This document shows, one piece after another, positions 1 to 9,981 of a stretch of DNA of 64,000 nt. The notes under the pieces are model-generated. The model was not told the DNA's origin. It ran no database searches and worked only from the letters and a program-made list of their open reading frames with translations. A program made the position numbers and the translations under genes. Source of the DNA: an uncultured Vibrio sp. (GTDB lineage Bacteria; Pseudomonadota; Gammaproteobacteria; Enterobacterales; Vibrionaceae); the NCBI RefSeq assembly GCF_947488985.1, contig NZ_CANLBV010000009.1:1-64000 (forward strand). Direction: 5' to 3'. How positions within the stretch are numbered: position 1 is the stretch's first letter; each line of letters begins with the position of its first letter.

Positions 1-1423
1 CACATCGACGCCTCTGCCTTGTATAAATACCCAGCAACTCGCTGCAAAAATCAGCTCGAAAGATCAACACGCCCTAATTAACCGTATCACAGGGGTTATA
101 TTGGGTGTCGATAACGCTATGCTCGCTGATCCTGAAGCGACGGTGATGAGCTTATTTGGCACAGAGCTACCTGTCTCTCAATTCTTTACTAATATTTTAG
201 GCGCACCGGCGCTGAATATGGGTGTGTTCATCGGTATTATGTCTGGCTATTTAGGCGCCAACCTATATAACCGTTATTACGACTTCGCTCGCTTACCTGA
301 GGCATTAGCCTTTTTCAATGGTAAACGTTTTGTGCCTTTCGTGGTGATTTTCTACTCGGTATTCATCGCACTTATTTTGTCGATTGTATGGCCTTTAATT
401 CAAGGCGCACTCAATGATTTTGGTCAATGGATTGCAACCTCTAAGGACACTGCACCAATCGTAGCTCCGTTCTTGTACGGCACATTAGAGCGTCTATTGC
501 TACCGTTTGGTTTGCATCACACCCTAACCATTCCAATGAACTACACCGAGTTGGGGGGTGCTTATGAGCTTCTGACAGGCGCAAGTGCAGGCACAAGTGT
601 TTATGGTCAAGACCCATTGTGGCTTGCTTGGGTCAGTGATTTGAACAACCTTAAACTCAGCGATCCAGCCACTTATCAACATCTGCTGGATACTGTGCAC
701 CCTGCACGCTTTAAAGCAGGTCAGGTCATTATCGCTGCATCATCATTGATTGGTATTGGCCTTGCGATGTATCACAGTGTTGATAAAGATAAGCTGAAGC
801 AATATAAGCCGATGTTTTTATCTGCGTGTCTTGCCGTGTTGTTGACCGGCGTGACTGAACCGATTGAATTCATGTTCATGTTTATTTCTCCTGTCTTGTA
901 TATTGCACACGCGGTGCTAACAGGTGTTGCATTTGCATTGGTAGATGTGATGGATCTGCGTGTACATGCCTTTGGTTTAATTGAATTACTGACTCGTATT
1001 CCAATGATGGTTTCAGCGGGTATTGGTGGCGATTTAGTTCGTTTCGCACTGGTGTCTATCGTTTTCTTTGTGGTGAACTACACCCTATTCCGCTTGCTGA
1101 TTGTGAAGTTCCATTTGCCAACACCGGGTCGTAAGGGTAACTACCTAGATGAGAGTGCAGAAGGCATGTCGGAAGATCAGAAACTTGACATCATCATTCA
1201 AAATCTAGGCGGACGTAGCAATATTGCAGAGATCGATGCTTGTATGACTCGTCTACGTATTACCGTTAATGATCCTAAATTAGTGGCTGAATATTCATTA
1301 TGGAAACCAACGGGTGCACTTGGCGCTGTGATTAAAGAACAGGGCGTACAAGTTATTTACGGTCCTGGAGTCGATAGAATTAAATCTAAGTTAATTGATA
1401 GATACTCAGCGCAACCAGTGTAA
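1..1423 (+). CDS. PTS permease EIIC-EIIB of the glucose/maltose (MalX/PtsG) family, 5' partial
   Basis: This is the inner-membrane sugar permease of a phosphotransferase system, which imports and phosphorylates a hexose or maltose-type sugar. The frame is open from base 2 with no stop, and the residues before the first possible start (TTG at 101) fit the EIIC domain, so the gene begins outside the window. Visible EIIC motifs are LPFGLHH and GVTEPIEF with hydrophobic spans around them. The last 80 or so residues are an EIIB domain with the phosphorylated cysteine in DACMTRLR. No EIIA domain is fused, so a separate EIIA (probably Crr) must serve it. The substrate cannot be read from the sequence. 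A hairpin terminator follows. Family assignment is firm; sugar specificity is not. Confidence 0.9.
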   Translation, partial: TSTPLPCINTQQLAAKISSKDQHALINRITGVILGVDNAMLADPEATVMSLFGTELPVSQFFTNILGAPALNMGVFIGIMSGYLGANLYNRYYDFARLPEALAFFNGKRFVPFVVIFYSVFIALILSIVWPLIQGALNDFGQWIATSKDTAPIVAPFLYGTLERLLLPFGLHHTLTIPMNYTELGGAYELLTGASAGTSVYGQDPLWLAWVSDLNNLKLSDPATYQHLLDTVHPARFKAGQVIIAASSLIGIGLAMYHSVDKDKLKQYKPMFLSACLAVLLTGVTEPIEFMFMFISPVLYIAHAVLTGVAFALVDVMDLRVHAFGLIELLTRIPMMVSAGIGGDLVRFALVSIVFFVVNYTLFRLLIVKFHLPTPGRKGNYLDESAEGMSEDQKLDIIIQNLGGRSNIAEIDACMTRLRITVNDPKLVAEYSLWKPTGALGAVIKEQGVQVIYGPGVDRIKSKLIDRYSAQPV

Positions 1424-1466
1424 TTCGTTATCTCTGTTAGGTTGACTAACAAAGAACAAGATCGAT

Positions 1467-1491
1467 AAACGCAGCATTGATGCTGCGTTTT
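1467..1491 (+). terminator. Rho-independent terminator of the PTS gene
   Basis: A perfect 10-bp stem (AAACGCAGCA / TGCTGCGTTT) around a TTGA loop ends in a short T run. It separates the PTS gene from the next gene. Confidence 0.7.
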
Positions 1492-1522
1492 ATCTCTAAA
1501 CAGTAAATTGAGCGAATGATAA

Positions 1523-2338
1523 ATGAAACTAATGACGCTAAATACCCACAGTTGGCAAGAAGATAAGCAACTAGAAAAGCTGGATATTGTAGCGCAAGCC
1601 ATTATCGAACAAGACTGCGATGTGATTGCACTGCAAGAGGTGAATCAACACCAAGATAGCCCTATCCTTGATGCCGATATATCAAGTAATCATCCTGTGT
1701 TGGCGGATAACTATGGTTATTTGTTGCAGCAAAAACTCATAGAGTACGGTTATCACTACCAACTTACGTGGGATTTTGTTCACCAGAGTTATGAAGTCTA
1801 TCAAGAAGGGCTCTCATTTTTGACGCGACTGCCGATTATTGAGCATGAGGTCATTGATTTAACTGACAACTATGATGTGAGTTACTGGAAACATAGGCGA
1901 GCTGTGCGTATCAAAGTCGCTTCTCAACAAGGTGAAGTGGATTTTTATAATTGTCATTGTGGCTGGTGGAATGATTCAGAGAACCCATTTGAGGATCAGT
2001 TCAACCGAATCACAGCAAAATTATCAACAGGGCTGAGTTTTCTATTGGGTGATTTCAACAACCCAAGCCATATACGCAATGAAGGTTATGACTATGCATT
2101 GCAGCGCGGTTTAGTGGATTGTTATGACATTGCAGAAAAGAAAGATTCTGGAATCACAGTGATTAAAAACATTGATGGTTGGGAAGAAAATAGCCAGGCG
2201 CTGCGGATTGATTTTGTTTTTAGTAATCAACCGGTGCCGGTAAAGCAGCATCAGGTGATTTTTAATGACGATTTTTATCCGGTTGTGTCAGATCACTTTG
2301 GGGTGTTGGTGGAATTAGAACATGCCCTAGTCACCTAA
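1523..2338 (+). CDS. Endonuclease/exonuclease/phosphatase (EEP) family hydrolase
   Basis: This is a 271-residue metal-dependent hydrolase of the DNase I-like EEP superfamily, whose members cleave DNA, phospholipids or inositol phosphates. The signature positions are present: LNTHSW at the N-terminus, ALQEVN with the metal-binding glutamate near residue 39, GDFNNP near residue 175, and the C-terminal SDHFGV with the catalytic aspartate-histidine pair. There is no signal peptide, so it should act in the cytoplasm. It lies just downstream of the PTS gene but behind that gene's terminator, so co-transcription is doubtful. The association suggests, but does not show, a role with sugar phosphates. 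The exact substrate is unknown. Confidence 0.85.
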   Translation: MKLMTLNTHSWQEDKQLEKLDIVAQAIIEQDCDVIALQEVNQHQDSPILDADISSNHPVLADNYGYLLQQKLIEYGYHYQLTWDFVHQSYEVYQEGLSFLTRLPIIEHEVIDLTDNYDVSYWKHRRAVRIKVASQQGEVDFYNCHCGWWNDSENPFEDQFNRITAKLSTGLSFLLGDFNNPSHIRNEGYDYALQRGLVDCYDIAEKKDSGITVIKNIDGWEENSQALRIDFVFSNQPVPVKQHQVIFNDDFYPVVSDHFGVLVELEHALVT

Positions 2339-2406
2339 AAGTGATCCGCCCCAGCAGCAGTTTTGAACACCGAGTTAAGTGAGTACAATCACTAACGAGG
2401 TGAACA

Positions 2407-2477
2407 ATGACGACTAACAAAACTAGCATTAAATATTCCCCTTCGCCATAAACTTTAAGGCCAGTCGCATCAATAGC
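2407..2477. mobile_element. Insertion-sequence scar: IS5-type transposase fragment, possibly joined to an IS3-type start
   Basis: On the minus strand, 2477-2439 translates as AIDATGLKVYGEG, which matches the D-T-G-L-K-V-Y-G-E-G block of IS5-family transposases (the region of a catalytic aspartate). No frame continues on either side. Directly abutting it on the plus strand, 2407-2442 reads MTTNKTSIKYSP and then stops, which resembles the start of an IS3-type OrfA and is preceded by a GAGG ribosome site. Two broken elements therefore seem to be joined. The IS5 assignment is fairly clear; the IS3 assignment rests on a dozen residues. Confidence 0.5.
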
Positions 2478-2480
2478 TAG

Positions 2481-2516
2481 AGGTTATATCACAGCTAAAG
2501 GTTGTATCACACCTCT
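2481..2516 (+). repeat. Two tandem 18-bp units with a closing hairpin
   Basis: AGGTTATATCACAGCTAA is followed directly by AGGTTGTATCACACCTCT. The second copy ends in ACCTCT, which pairs with AGAGGT at 2480-2485, and a CGTTTTT run follows. The unit may therefore also act as a weak terminator for the DMT or EEP side. It lies just outside the IS scar. Confidence 0.5.
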
Positions 2517-2551
2517 CGTTTTTGTCCTCAATCGATTCTTTTCGCTACTAT

Positions 2552-3445
2552 TTACGCTGGTTTGTTTTTTGAAAACTTGATTTGTTGAATCACCAAGCCA
2601 GCAATAATCAGTACCAAGCCGAACAAGGTCGCTGGGTGGATCTCTTCGCCAATAATGGTTGCCAGTAGCATCAGCGAGATAAACGGCGAGGCAAAAATAA
2701 GGTTACTGATGCGCGCTGTATTGTTGGTGAGCTTAAGCGCCGATAGCCACAACACAAAGGTGATTCCCATCTCGAACAGGCCAACGTAGGTCACTGCCAT
2801 CCACCCCTGCGCCGTGATCTGGCGAAAGCTCTCGCCCTCGTAAAGGGTTAAACCAATCGCGAAGGGCAATGCCACTAAGAAACCAAGTAACACCCCAACG
2901 ACAGGATCGGCCTTGTTTTTGGTGTTGAGAATCCAGTATCCCGCCCAAAGCAAGGTTGAAAGTAGTGCCAGTGCCACACCGAGCGGGCTGTCGAACTGCA
3001 TGCCTAATACATCGCCTTTGGTCGCAATCACCACCACGCCAGCATAACTGAAGGCGCAGGCTAGCCAATCTTGTTTGCGGATCTGTTGTCCTAGAAAAAC
3101 CGCTGCCATTAAGGTAAGGGTGATTGCCCAACTGTAGTTGATCGCTTGCGCCTGAGAGGCGGGCAATAGGTCGTAGGCTTTAAACAGGATCAGATAATAG
3201 GCCAGTGGATTGACCAAGCCGAGCAGCAGGTAATACCAAGGGTTTGAAAGAAACGTGGTACTGACTTGAGAGAGTTTGCCTTGAAAGGTGCAGACAGCGA
3301 ACAGGGCGATAGATGACACAATGCTGGCGATGGTCAGCATTTGAATCGGTGAAAACTCAGCAAGGGTCAGCTTAAAAGCGGTAGCGACTGTTGACCACAG
3401 CAGTACCGCGGCTAGGCCAAAGCCCAAGGCACGACGTTCGTTCAT
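2552..3445 (-). CDS. DMT-family (EamA) inner-membrane transporter
   Basis: This 297-residue protein is a member of the drug/metabolite transporter superfamily. It has about ten hydrophobic helices arranged as two EamA repeats, roughly residues 5-140 and 150-288, with the usual LLWSTVATAFK opening and LLWAGYWILN starting the second half. Members export metabolites, amino acids or drugs by proton exchange. The substrate cannot be inferred. It is divergent from rmuC and stands alone. The ribosome site before the ATG is weak (GAATGAG), but no better start is available and the length is normal for the family. Confidence 0.85.
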   Translation of the reverse strand: MNERRALGFGLAAVLLWSTVATAFKLTLAEFSPIQMLTIASIVSSIALFAVCTFQGKLSQVSTTFLSNPWYYLLLGLVNPLAYYLILFKAYDLLPASQAQAINYSWAITLTLMAAVFLGQQIRKQDWLACAFSYAGVVVIATKGDVLGMQFDSPLGVALALLSTLLWAGYWILNTKNKADPVVGVLLGFLVALPFAIGLTLYEGESFRQITAQGWMAVTYVGLFEMGITFVLWLSALKLTNNTARISNLIFASPFISLMLLATIIGEEIHPATLFGLVLIIAGLVIQQIKFSKNKPA

Positions 3446-3584
3446 GACAACTCATTCTAATTTGGATGGAACAGGATACGAAGCGCCTAGTCTATCTGCC
3501 GAAATTTAATCCAGCAAACTGGACATTTATCCAGTATCAAAATACCATTTAATGAGTTATTTCTAATTAGGCTAAATCGTTACC

Positions 3585-5117
3585 ATGCAATGGATTATCG
3601 AACATCAGGCAACATTTTTTGCTGCCATTTCTAGCGCGCTGGTCAGCGGTAGCGTTGTCGGCTGGTGGGTGAAACAAAAGCTCTCTTTTCAGCAGCGACT
3701 GCTCGAGCAGCAACTGGAATCTGACCGCTTATTGCATGCTTCTCAGCAATCGCAGCTCAAGTCATCGCTTGCCGAGGCGCAGCAAGAGCTAAACGAATTG
3801 GATGATGACCGAGACAAAGCGGCATTTGAGCTCAAGCAAGCACACGGTAAGGTGATGGCTGCGATGGAAAAGCTGCGTTACTTTGAAGCGGTCAAGCAAG
3901 AGCGTCAGCAGTACGCCGATGAGATCAACGTGCTTAAGGAGCATAAGTCTGAACTGGAAGCTGAGCTGCGAGAGCAAGAAGCACGGCACGACCAAGAAAA
4001 CCTCGCTAACAGTGAAAAGTTGCAACTGCTAGAGCATGCCGAGTCCCGATTGAAGCAACAGTTCGAGCATCTCGCCAATCAGTTATTTGAAAGCAAAACC
4101 GCCAAGGTCGATCAGCAGAACAAGCAGAGCTTAGAGGGCTTGTTGTCACCGTTAAGGGAGCAGCTCGAAGGCTTTAAGAAGCAGGTCAATGACAGCTTTA
4201 GCCAAGAGGCCAAAGAGCGCCACACCTTAGTGCATGAGCTGAAAAACCTGCAGCGTCTCAACGAGAGTATGACGCGTGAAGCGGTTAACCTGACGCAAGC
4301 GCTCAAGGGTGATAATAAGCAGCAAGGTAACTGGGGTGAGGTGGTATTGGCGCGCGTGTTGGCTGAATCTGGGCTGCGTGAAGGCCATGAATATCAGACT
4401 CAAGTCAATCTGCAAAACGATGCGGGTAAGCGCTATCAACCGGATGTGATCGTCCATCTGCCACAAGATAAGCAAGTGGTGGTCGATTCGAAAATGGCAT
4501 TGGTTGCGTTTGAGCGCTACTTCAACGCCGAAACCGATCAACAACGTGATGCCGCGCTGCGCGATCACTTGGTGTCACTGCGTGCGCACATCAAGGGCTT
4601 AAGCAACAAGGATTATCACCAGTTGAAAGGCATCCAAAGCTTGGATTACGTGTTGATGTTTATTCCCGTCGAGCCGGCATTCCAAGTTGCGATTCAAGCC
4701 GATCCAAGCTTGGTGAAAGATGCGATGGAGCAAAACATCATTTTGGTTAGTCCTACGACCTTGCTAGTAGCGTTGCGTACTATTGATAACCTGTGGCGTA
4801 ATGAAAGGCAGAACCAAAACGCGCAGATCATCGCTGAGCGTGCAAGCAAGCTTTACGACAAGCTGCGCCTGTTTGTCGATGACATGGAAGGCCTTGGTGG
4901 CGCATTAGACCGAGCCAACCAAAGCTACCAAGGAGCGATGAACAAGCTGGCGACTGGGCGTGGCAATGTGATCCGTCAGGCAGAAAGCTTTAAGCAGCTT
5001 GGGGTTGAGGTGAAGAAACCGATCTCTGTAGGCTTGGCAGAAATGGCGCAAAATGAGGCTTTTTCAGAAAATGCCTCGTTAGTAGAAAGACAACCTGCTG
5101 AGGATAAAGTAAACTAA
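3585..5117 (+). CDS. rmuC: DNA recombination protein RmuC
   Basis: RmuC is a 510-residue protein that limits DNA inversions at short inverted repeats, probably as a nuclease. An N-terminal membrane anchor (about residues 9-30) is followed by a long glutamine- and glutamate-rich coiled coil to about residue 230. The RmuC domain follows, with GNWGEVVLARVL and the PD-(D/E)XK-like acidic and lysine positions in PDVIVHL and VVDSKMAL. It is the first gene of a rmuC-ubiE-ubiJ-ubiB-tatABC run that matches the order in E. coli. The 48-bp gap to ubiE has no terminator, so read-through is likely. Confidence 0.95.
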   Translation: MQWIIEHQATFFAAISSALVSGSVVGWWVKQKLSFQQRLLEQQLESDRLLHASQQSQLKSSLAEAQQELNELDDDRDKAAFELKQAHGKVMAAMEKLRYFEAVKQERQQYADEINVLKEHKSELEAELREQEARHDQENLANSEKLQLLEHAESRLKQQFEHLANQLFESKTAKVDQQNKQSLEGLLSPLREQLEGFKKQVNDSFSQEAKERHTLVHELKNLQRLNESMTREAVNLTQALKGDNKQQGNWGEVVLARVLAESGLREGHEYQTQVNLQNDAGKRYQPDVIVHLPQDKQVVVDSKMALVAFERYFNAETDQQRDAALRDHLVSLRAHIKGLSNKDYHQLKGIQSLDYVLMFIPVEPAFQVAIQADPSLVKDAMEQNIILVSPTTLLVALRTIDNLWRNERQNQNAQIIAERASKLYDKLRLFVDDMEGLGGALDRANQSYQGAMNKLATGRGNVIRQAESFKQLGVEVKKPISVGLAEMAQNEAFSENASLVERQPAEDKVN

Positions 5118-5165
5118 TCGGCTGCAGCGCTTGTAAACAGAGTGCGCTGCCGATGAGAACTTAGC

Positions 5166-5960
5166 ATGGTAGATAACAGCATTATGGACACAAGCGTGCA
5201 GACAAATTCAGCAGTAGAGTCAGAAACCACACACTTTGGTTTCGAAACCGTCGCGAAAGACGAAAAAGTCGCGAAAGTTGCAGAGGTATTTCACTCGGTA
5301 GCGGCTAAATACGACATTATGAATGACTTAATGTCGGGTGGTGTTCACCGCTTGTGGAAGCGATTCACTATTGATTGCAGTGGCGTTCGCCCGGGTCAAC
5401 GCATCCTAGATCTGGGTGGTGGTACTGGTGACCTTACCGCGAAATTCTCGCGAATTGTTGGCGAAAAAGGCCACGTGGTGCTGGCTGATATCAACAACTC
5501 AATGCTGAATGTTGGTCGTGATAAGCTGCGTGATAGCGGCATTGTTGGTAACGTACATTACGTACAAGCCAATGCTGAAGAGCTGCCTTTTCCTGATAAC
5601 TACTTCGATTGCATTACTATCAGCTTTTGTCTGCGTAACGTGACCGATAAAGACCAAGCGCTGCGCTCTATGTACCGCGTGTTAAAGCCGGGTGGTCGTC
5701 TGCTGGTTCTTGAGTTTTCCAAGCCAGTGCTTGAGCCTCTATCAAAGGTTTACGATGCCTACTCTTTCCACCTGTTGCCAAAAATGGGTGAGTTGATTGC
5801 CAACGATGCAGACAGCTATCGTTACCTGGCAGAATCTATCCGCATGCACCCGAACCAAGAAACCTTGGAAGGCATGATGCAAGAAGCGGGCTTTGAGAAT
5901 ACTAAGTATTACAACCTAACGGGTGGCATTGTTGCGCTGCACCGAGGTTACAAGTTCTAG
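5166..5960 (+). CDS. ubiE: Ubiquinone/menaquinone C-methyltransferase UbiE
   Basis: UbiE is the SAM-dependent methylase that makes demethylmenaquinol into menaquinol and performs the C-methylation step of ubiquinone synthesis. It is 264 residues long. The SAM-binding motif I reads [10 protein letters not shown] and the family block [14 protein letters not shown] precedes it. [23 protein letters not shown] follows the usual pattern, with ISFCLRNV where E. coli has ISFGLRNV. The start at 5166 gives MVDNS, paralleling the E. coli MVDKS. A second ATG at 5184 would give a start closer to some vibrio annotations. It precedes ubiJ by about 100 bp. Confidence 0.96.
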   Translation: MVDNSIMDTSVQTNSAVESETTHFGFETVAKDEKVAKVAEVFHSVAAKYDIMNDLMSGGVHRLWKRFTIDCSGVRPGQRILDLGGGTGDLTAKFSRIVGEKGHVVLADINNSMLNVGRDKLRDSGIVGNVHYVQANAEELPFPDNYFDCITISFCLRNVTDKDQALRSMYRVLKPGGRLLVLEFSKPVLEPLSKVYDAYSFHLLPKMGELIANDADSYRYLAESIRMHPNQETLEGMMQEAGFENTKYYNLTGGIVALHRGYKF

Positions 5961-6058
5961 CAGAGCTTGGTCGTTGCTCATTGAGAGCACTACACAATAA
6001 GAATAAAGACAGAACGGATAGGTTAAGGCTTATCCGTTTATCAAAGATAAGGACAGTC

Positions 6059-6664
6059 ATGCCATTTGATCCATTGGTGACCGCAGTTATTGAAACCCCT
6101 TTAAACACCTTAGTGAACGATGATCCGGCCTTGGTTCGTCGCTTGTCTCGTTTAAAGGGGCAGATCATTCAAGTTAATTTGAAAGAGCTGAATAAAACAC
6201 TCACTTTTGTTTTCAGCCAGCAAATTGATGTGTTGTCTGAATATGAGGGTCAGCCTGATTGCTACCTATCTTTGAATTTATCGGTGTTACCGGAACTGCG
6301 TGAGCAATCGAACATCACCAAGCTGATCAAGCAAGATAAGCTGATCTTAGAAGGTGATATTCAACTGGCTCAGAAATTTGCGCAGCTGATGACAGACTGT
6401 AAACCGGACTTGGAAGAGTGGTTGTCTCGTGTGACGGGGGATGTGGTGGCGCATACCTTAGTGCAAGGTGTTAAGAATGTCGGTGGCCTTGTTGCAAAGC
6501 AGTTGACTAAGCATCAAAACCATCTTGCTCAGGTATTAACTGAAGAGTGGAAGATTGCTCCAGCGCCATTAGAAGTGGTACATTTTTGCGATCAGGTTGA
6601 TGACGTAAAAAGCTCAGCAGCACGCCTTGAAGCTAAGTTGAACGCTTTGTTGGAGAAAATATGA
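6059..6664 (+). CDS. ubiJ: Ubiquinone biosynthesis accessory factor UbiJ
   Basis: UbiJ is a lipid-binding SCP2-domain protein that helps assemble the cytoplasmic ubiquinone-synthesis complex. The ATG at 6059 has an AAGGA ribosome site six bases upstream and gives a 201-residue protein beginning MPFDPLV, the usual length. An in-frame upstream start at 5981 would add 26 residues of no known relation and lacks a ribosome site. The SCP2 fold covers roughly residues 15-110, with [16 protein letters not shown] near its end, and a helical tail follows. Its stop overlaps the ubiB start (ATGA), so the two are translationally coupled. Confidence 0.93.
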   Translation: MPFDPLVTAVIETPLNTLVNDDPALVRRLSRLKGQIIQVNLKELNKTLTFVFSQQIDVLSEYEGQPDCYLSLNLSVLPELREQSNITKLIKQDKLILEGDIQLAQKFAQLMTDCKPDLEEWLSRVTGDVVAHTLVQGVKNVGGLVAKQLTKHQNHLAQVLTEEWKIAPAPLEVVHFCDQVDDVKSSAARLEAKLNALLEKI

Positions 6665-8295
6665 CCCCAGCCGAAGTGAAACATCTTTATCATATTATCA
6701 AGGTACAATTGGAATATGGCCTTGATGAATTGATACCAGAGCACCAATTGACCAAAACCCCTTTATTGGCGAGAAAATCTCTGTTTTGGCTTAAAAATAA
6801 GCATCAAGATAAAGAGTTGGGTCATCGCTTACGTCTCGCGCTGCAAGAACTTGGTCCGGTGTGGATCAAGTTTGGACAGATGATGTCGACACGTCGCGAT
6901 CTATTTCCTCCTCACATCGCCGATCAGCTGGCGCTATTGCAAGATCAAGTCGCGCCGTTCGATGGTCAATTGGCAAAGCAAGACATCGAAAAGGCACTGG
7001 GTGGCAGCTTAGATGACTGGTTTACCGATTTTGATATCGAGCCACTGGCTTCAGCTTCGATTGCTCAGGTGCACACCGCCAAGCTTAAAGAGAGCGGTCG
7101 CGAGATCGTTCTTAAAGTCATTCGACCTGATATTCGCCCGGTGATTGATGCAGATCTAAAACTGATGCACCGAATGGCGCGTATAGTCGCTAAATCTTTA
7201 CCTGAAGCACGTCGTTTGAAACCGGTCGAGGTGGTTCATGAGTATGAAAAAACCTTAATTGATGAATTAGACCTGCGCCGCGAGGCGGCCAATGCGATTC
7301 AACTGCGACGTAATTTTGAAGGCAGTGAAGAGCTGTACGTTCCTGAGGTTATCCCTGATTTAAGCAGTGAAAGTTTGATGGTATCAGAGCGAATCTATGG
7401 GATTCAGGTTTCGGATATCGAGACTTTAGAAGCCAACGGCACCAACATGAAGTTGCTCGCCGAACGCGGGGTGACGGTCTTTTTTACTCAAGTATTCCGC
7501 GACAGCTTTTTCCACGCCGATATGCATCCGGGTAACGTATTCGTTAACCCAGAGAATCCTGATAACCCTCAGTGGATTGGTTTGGACTGTGGCATTGTCG
7601 GCACGCTCAACAGTGAAGATAAGCGCTATTTAGCCGAGAACCTGTTGGCTTTCTTTAATCGAGATTACCGTAAAGTCGCAGAGCTGCACGTTGATTCCGG
7701 TTGGGTGCCCCACGACACCAACGTCAATGATTTTGAGTTTGCGATCCGCATGGTGTGTGAACCCATTTTTGCCAAACCACTTGGTGAGATCTCATTTGGC
7801 CATGTGTTGCTAAACTTATTTAATACAGCAAGACGTTTCAACATGGAGGTTCAGCCTCAGTTGGTGCTTCTGCAGAAGACCTTGTTGTATGTCGAAGGGC
7901 TAGGTCGCCAGTTGTACCCTCAACTTGATTTGTGGGCAACGGCTAAGCCTTTCCTTGAAACCTGGATGATGAATCAGGTGGGGCCGCAAGCGGTGATCAA
8001 CGCCGTCAAAGAGCGCGCGCCATTTTGGGCAGAAAAACTGCCAGAGTTGCCAGAGCTACTGTATGACAGCTTGCGCCAAGGTAAAGCGATGAATCATCGA
8101 ATGGATCAGCTTTATCAAGGCTACCGAGAGAGCAAGCGCCAACAAGCAACTGGAAAGTTTTTGTTTGGCGTTGGAGCCACTTTAGTCGTATGCTCCGCAA
8201 TATTAGTTTCAAGCCCTTATGAGCAGCTATTCATGGGCTGTGGCATTGCAGGTGTCACATTTTGGTTGCTTAGTTGGCGAGCTTACCGTCGTTAG
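6661..8295 (+). CDS. ubiB: Ubiquinone biosynthesis ATPase/kinase-like protein UbiB
   Basis: UbiB is an atypical kinase of the ABC1/ADCK family needed for ubiquinone synthesis, where it is thought to act as an ATPase that helps extract lipid intermediates from the membrane. The 544 residues show the family KxGQ motif ([15 protein letters not shown], near residue 78), the alanine-containing loop ASASIAQVH, the ExD-type block [12 protein letters not shown], and the HADMHPGN catalytic loop. Two C-terminal hydrophobic helices anchor it in the inner membrane. It overlaps ubiJ by four bases and is followed by tatA after about 50 bp. Confidence 0.96.
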   Translation: MTPAEVKHLYHIIKVQLEYGLDELIPEHQLTKTPLLARKSLFWLKNKHQDKELGHRLRLALQELGPVWIKFGQMMSTRRDLFPPHIADQLALLQDQVAPFDGQLAKQDIEKALGGSLDDWFTDFDIEPLASASIAQVHTAKLKESGREIVLKVIRPDIRPVIDADLKLMHRMARIVAKSLPEARRLKPVEVVHEYEKTLIDELDLRREAANAIQLRRNFEGSEELYVPEVIPDLSSESLMVSERIYGIQVSDIETLEANGTNMKLLAERGVTVFFTQVFRDSFFHADMHPGNVFVNPENPDNPQWIGLDCGIVGTLNSEDKRYLAENLLAFFNRDYRKVAELHVDSGWVPHDTNVNDFEFAIRMVCEPIFAKPLGEISFGHVLLNLFNTARRFNMEVQPQLVLLQKTLLYVEGLGRQLYPQLDLWATAKPFLETWMMNQVGPQAVINAVKERAPFWAEKLPELPELLYDSLRQGKAMNHRMDQLYQGYRESKRQQATGKFLFGVGATLVVCSAILVSSPYEQLFMGCGIAGVTFWLLSWRAYRR

Positions 8296-8347
8296 ACCGT
8301 AGACTCTCTTATTATTTTATGTGTAGACAGACCCGAGGACAATGATA

Positions 8348-8602
8348 ATGGGTGGTATCAGTATTTGGCAGCTTCTAATCATTGCTGTAATTGTAGTTTT
8401 GCTATTCGGAACAAAGAAACTGCGCGGCATTGGTGGTGATTTAGGTTCAGCGGTGAAAGGCTTCAAGAAAGCGATGAGCGATGAAGACAAGCCTGCAGAT
8501 AAGAAAGATGCAGACTTTGAACCAAAGAACATTGAACAGCAGAAGACAGAAGCTCACGCTGAAACAACTGCTGAAACAAAGAAAGACAAAGAGCAGGCAT
8601 AA
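8348..8602 (+). CDS. tatA: Sec-independent protein translocase subunit TatA
   Basis: TatA forms the variable-size membrane assembly that lets folded twin-arginine proteins cross the inner membrane. The protein is 84 residues: a single N-terminal transmembrane helix (about 4-20), the FGTKKLR hinge, an amphipathic helix to about residue 42, and a charged tail. I chose the ATG at 8348 ([10 protein letters not shown]) because the E. coli protein starts identically and the GAGGA site lies 7-8 bases upstream. The ATG at 8342 would leave almost no spacing. tatA, tatB and tatC follow in order. Confidence 0.96.
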   Translation: MGGISIWQLLIIAVIVVLLFGTKKLRGIGGDLGSAVKGFKKAMSDEDKPADKKDADFEPKNIEQQKTEAHAETTAETKKDKEQA

Positions 8603-8605
8603 GTC

Positions 8606-9013
8606 GTGTTTGATATCGGTTTCTGGGAACTGGTATTAATATCTGTGGTTGGTTTAGTAGTATTAGGACCTGAGCGTTTGCCGGTTGCGATTCGCAGTGT
8701 CTCCAAGTTTATTGGGCAAGCGAAGAGTATGGCAAACAGTGTGAAAGATGAACTTTCTCATGAGCTTAAGGTGCAAGAGCTACAAGAAAACCTGCGTAAG
8801 GCGGAACAAATGGGGATGGAAGATTTATCTCCAGACCTTAAAGCGTCAGTCGATGAACTTAAGCAGGCCGCTGCTGATGTTCAACGCCCGTACGCTAAGC
8901 CTGAGTCTGATAAGCCAAGTGAGACTGATCCTAGTGTCACGGAAACTGTGGAATCTGAAACCATTCAGGTCAGCAGTCAAGCTTCAGCGCCGTCAGATAA
9001 GAAAGCCGAATAG
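8606..9013 (+). CDS. tatB: Sec-independent protein translocase subunit TatB
   Basis: TatB works with TatC as the receptor for twin-arginine signal peptides. The gene starts with GTG three bases after the tatA stop. The 135-residue protein begins [12 protein letters not shown], with a membrane helix to about residue 21 containing the conserved [11 protein letters not shown], followed by an amphipathic helix. The acidic, serine-rich C-terminal tail is typical of the family and of no fixed sequence. The product differs from TatA by Glu8 and the GPERLP turn, which identify it as TatB. Confidence 0.95.
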   Translation: MFDIGFWELVLISVVGLVVLGPERLPVAIRSVSKFIGQAKSMANSVKDELSHELKVQELQENLRKAEQMGMEDLSPDLKASVDELKQAAADVQRPYAKPESDKPSETDPSVTETVESETIQVSSQASAPSDKKAE

Positions 9014-9143
9014 TCTCGCAAGGAGGAGTCGCCGGATACTTGAGTTGCTAGATGTTTAAATAGATAGCTATTCAAGTCAATCGCTATTCAAATGAATAGA
9101 TACGCGCGGCTCCTTTTCGATCTTCCTGTTTAAGAGGTTTGAC

Positions 9144-9896
9144 ATGTCTTCGACTGAGCAGACACAGCCTTTAATTAGCCATCTTCTAGAGCTGCGTAAT
9201 CGCCTATTACGTGCGATTGTCGCGGTGCTAGTGATATTTGTCGGGCTAATTTATTTTGCTAATGATATTTATGAATTCGTATCAGCACCTTTGGTAGAGC
9301 GTCTACCGGAGGGGGCGACGATGATCGCAACCGATGTTGCATCGCCATTTTTCACACCGCTGAAATTAACCTTGATCGCGTCAATATTCCTCGCGGTTCC
9401 GTTTATTTTGTATCAGGTGTGGGCTTTTGTTGCTCCGGGCTTATACAAGCATGAAAAACGCTTGATTATGCCGCTATTAGCTTCAAGTTCATTGCTGTTT
9501 TATTGTGGTGTGGCGTTCGCTTACTTCATTGTATTCCCATTGGTATTTGGCTTTTTTACGGCCATATCATTAGGGGGAGTGGAGTTCGCAACCGACATCT
9601 CGAGTTATCTCGATTTTGTACTCGCGCTGTTCTTTGCCTTTGGTATTGCCTTTGAAGTGCCGGTTGCGATTATCTTGCTATGTTGGACTGGCGCGACGAC
9701 CCCTAAGGTTTTGTCTCAAAAGCGTCCGTACATCGTGGTGGGGGCTTTCATCATTGGTATGATGCTGACGCCACCCGATATGATCTCACAAACACTGTTG
9801 GCGATCCCAATGTGTATTCTGTTTGAGATTGGCCTGTTCTTCGCGCGCTTCTATGTGCGTAAGCCTGAAGGTGATGAAGAGGAAGCCGAGTCTTGA
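9144..9896 (+). CDS. tatC: Sec-independent protein translocase subunit TatC
   Basis: TatC is the six-helix inner-membrane core that binds twin-arginine signal peptides. The 250 residues begin with the conserved cytoplasmic stretch [15 protein letters not shown], which contains the functional glutamate and leucine residues, and contain [12 protein letters not shown] and the first periplasmic loop [10 protein letters not shown]. Six hydrophobic spans are visible, ending before the acidic tail GDEEEAES. It is separated from tatB by 130 bp that hold no recognisable gene, and a strong hairpin terminator follows it. Confidence 0.96.
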   Translation: MSSTEQTQPLISHLLELRNRLLRAIVAVLVIFVGLIYFANDIYEFVSAPLVERLPEGATMIATDVASPFFTPLKLTLIASIFLAVPFILYQVWAFVAPGLYKHEKRLIMPLLASSSLLFYCGVAFAYFIVFPLVFGFFTAISLGGVEFATDISSYLDFVLALFFAFGIAFEVPVAIILLCWTGATTPKVLSQKRPYIVVGAFIIGMMLTPPDMISQTLLAIPMCILFEIGLFFARFYVRKPEGDEEEAES

Positions 9897-9942
9897 TTCA
9901 CAAGATTCTTTGAGAGCATGTTCTAAAGCAAAAATTAGATAA

Positions 9943-9970
9943 TAAAAAAGCGGCCTAGGGCCGTTTTTTT
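9943..9970. terminator. Bidirectional terminator between tatC and the small zinc-ribbon gene
   Basis: CGGCC-TAG-GGCCG is flanked by A and T runs, so it can stop transcripts from both sides: tatC from the left and the small minus-strand gene from the right. Confidence 0.8.
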
Positions 9971-9981
9971 ATTATGTCTGT

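Noticed and set aside
101..1423. TTG at 101 as the true start of the PTS gene
   Set aside because: The frame is open to base 2, and the residues before 101 fit the EIIC domain; the gene is cut by the window edge.
2733..3131. Second minus-strand frame over the DMT gene
   Set aside because: Overlaps the transporter in another frame; proline- and arginine-rich with no family resemblance.
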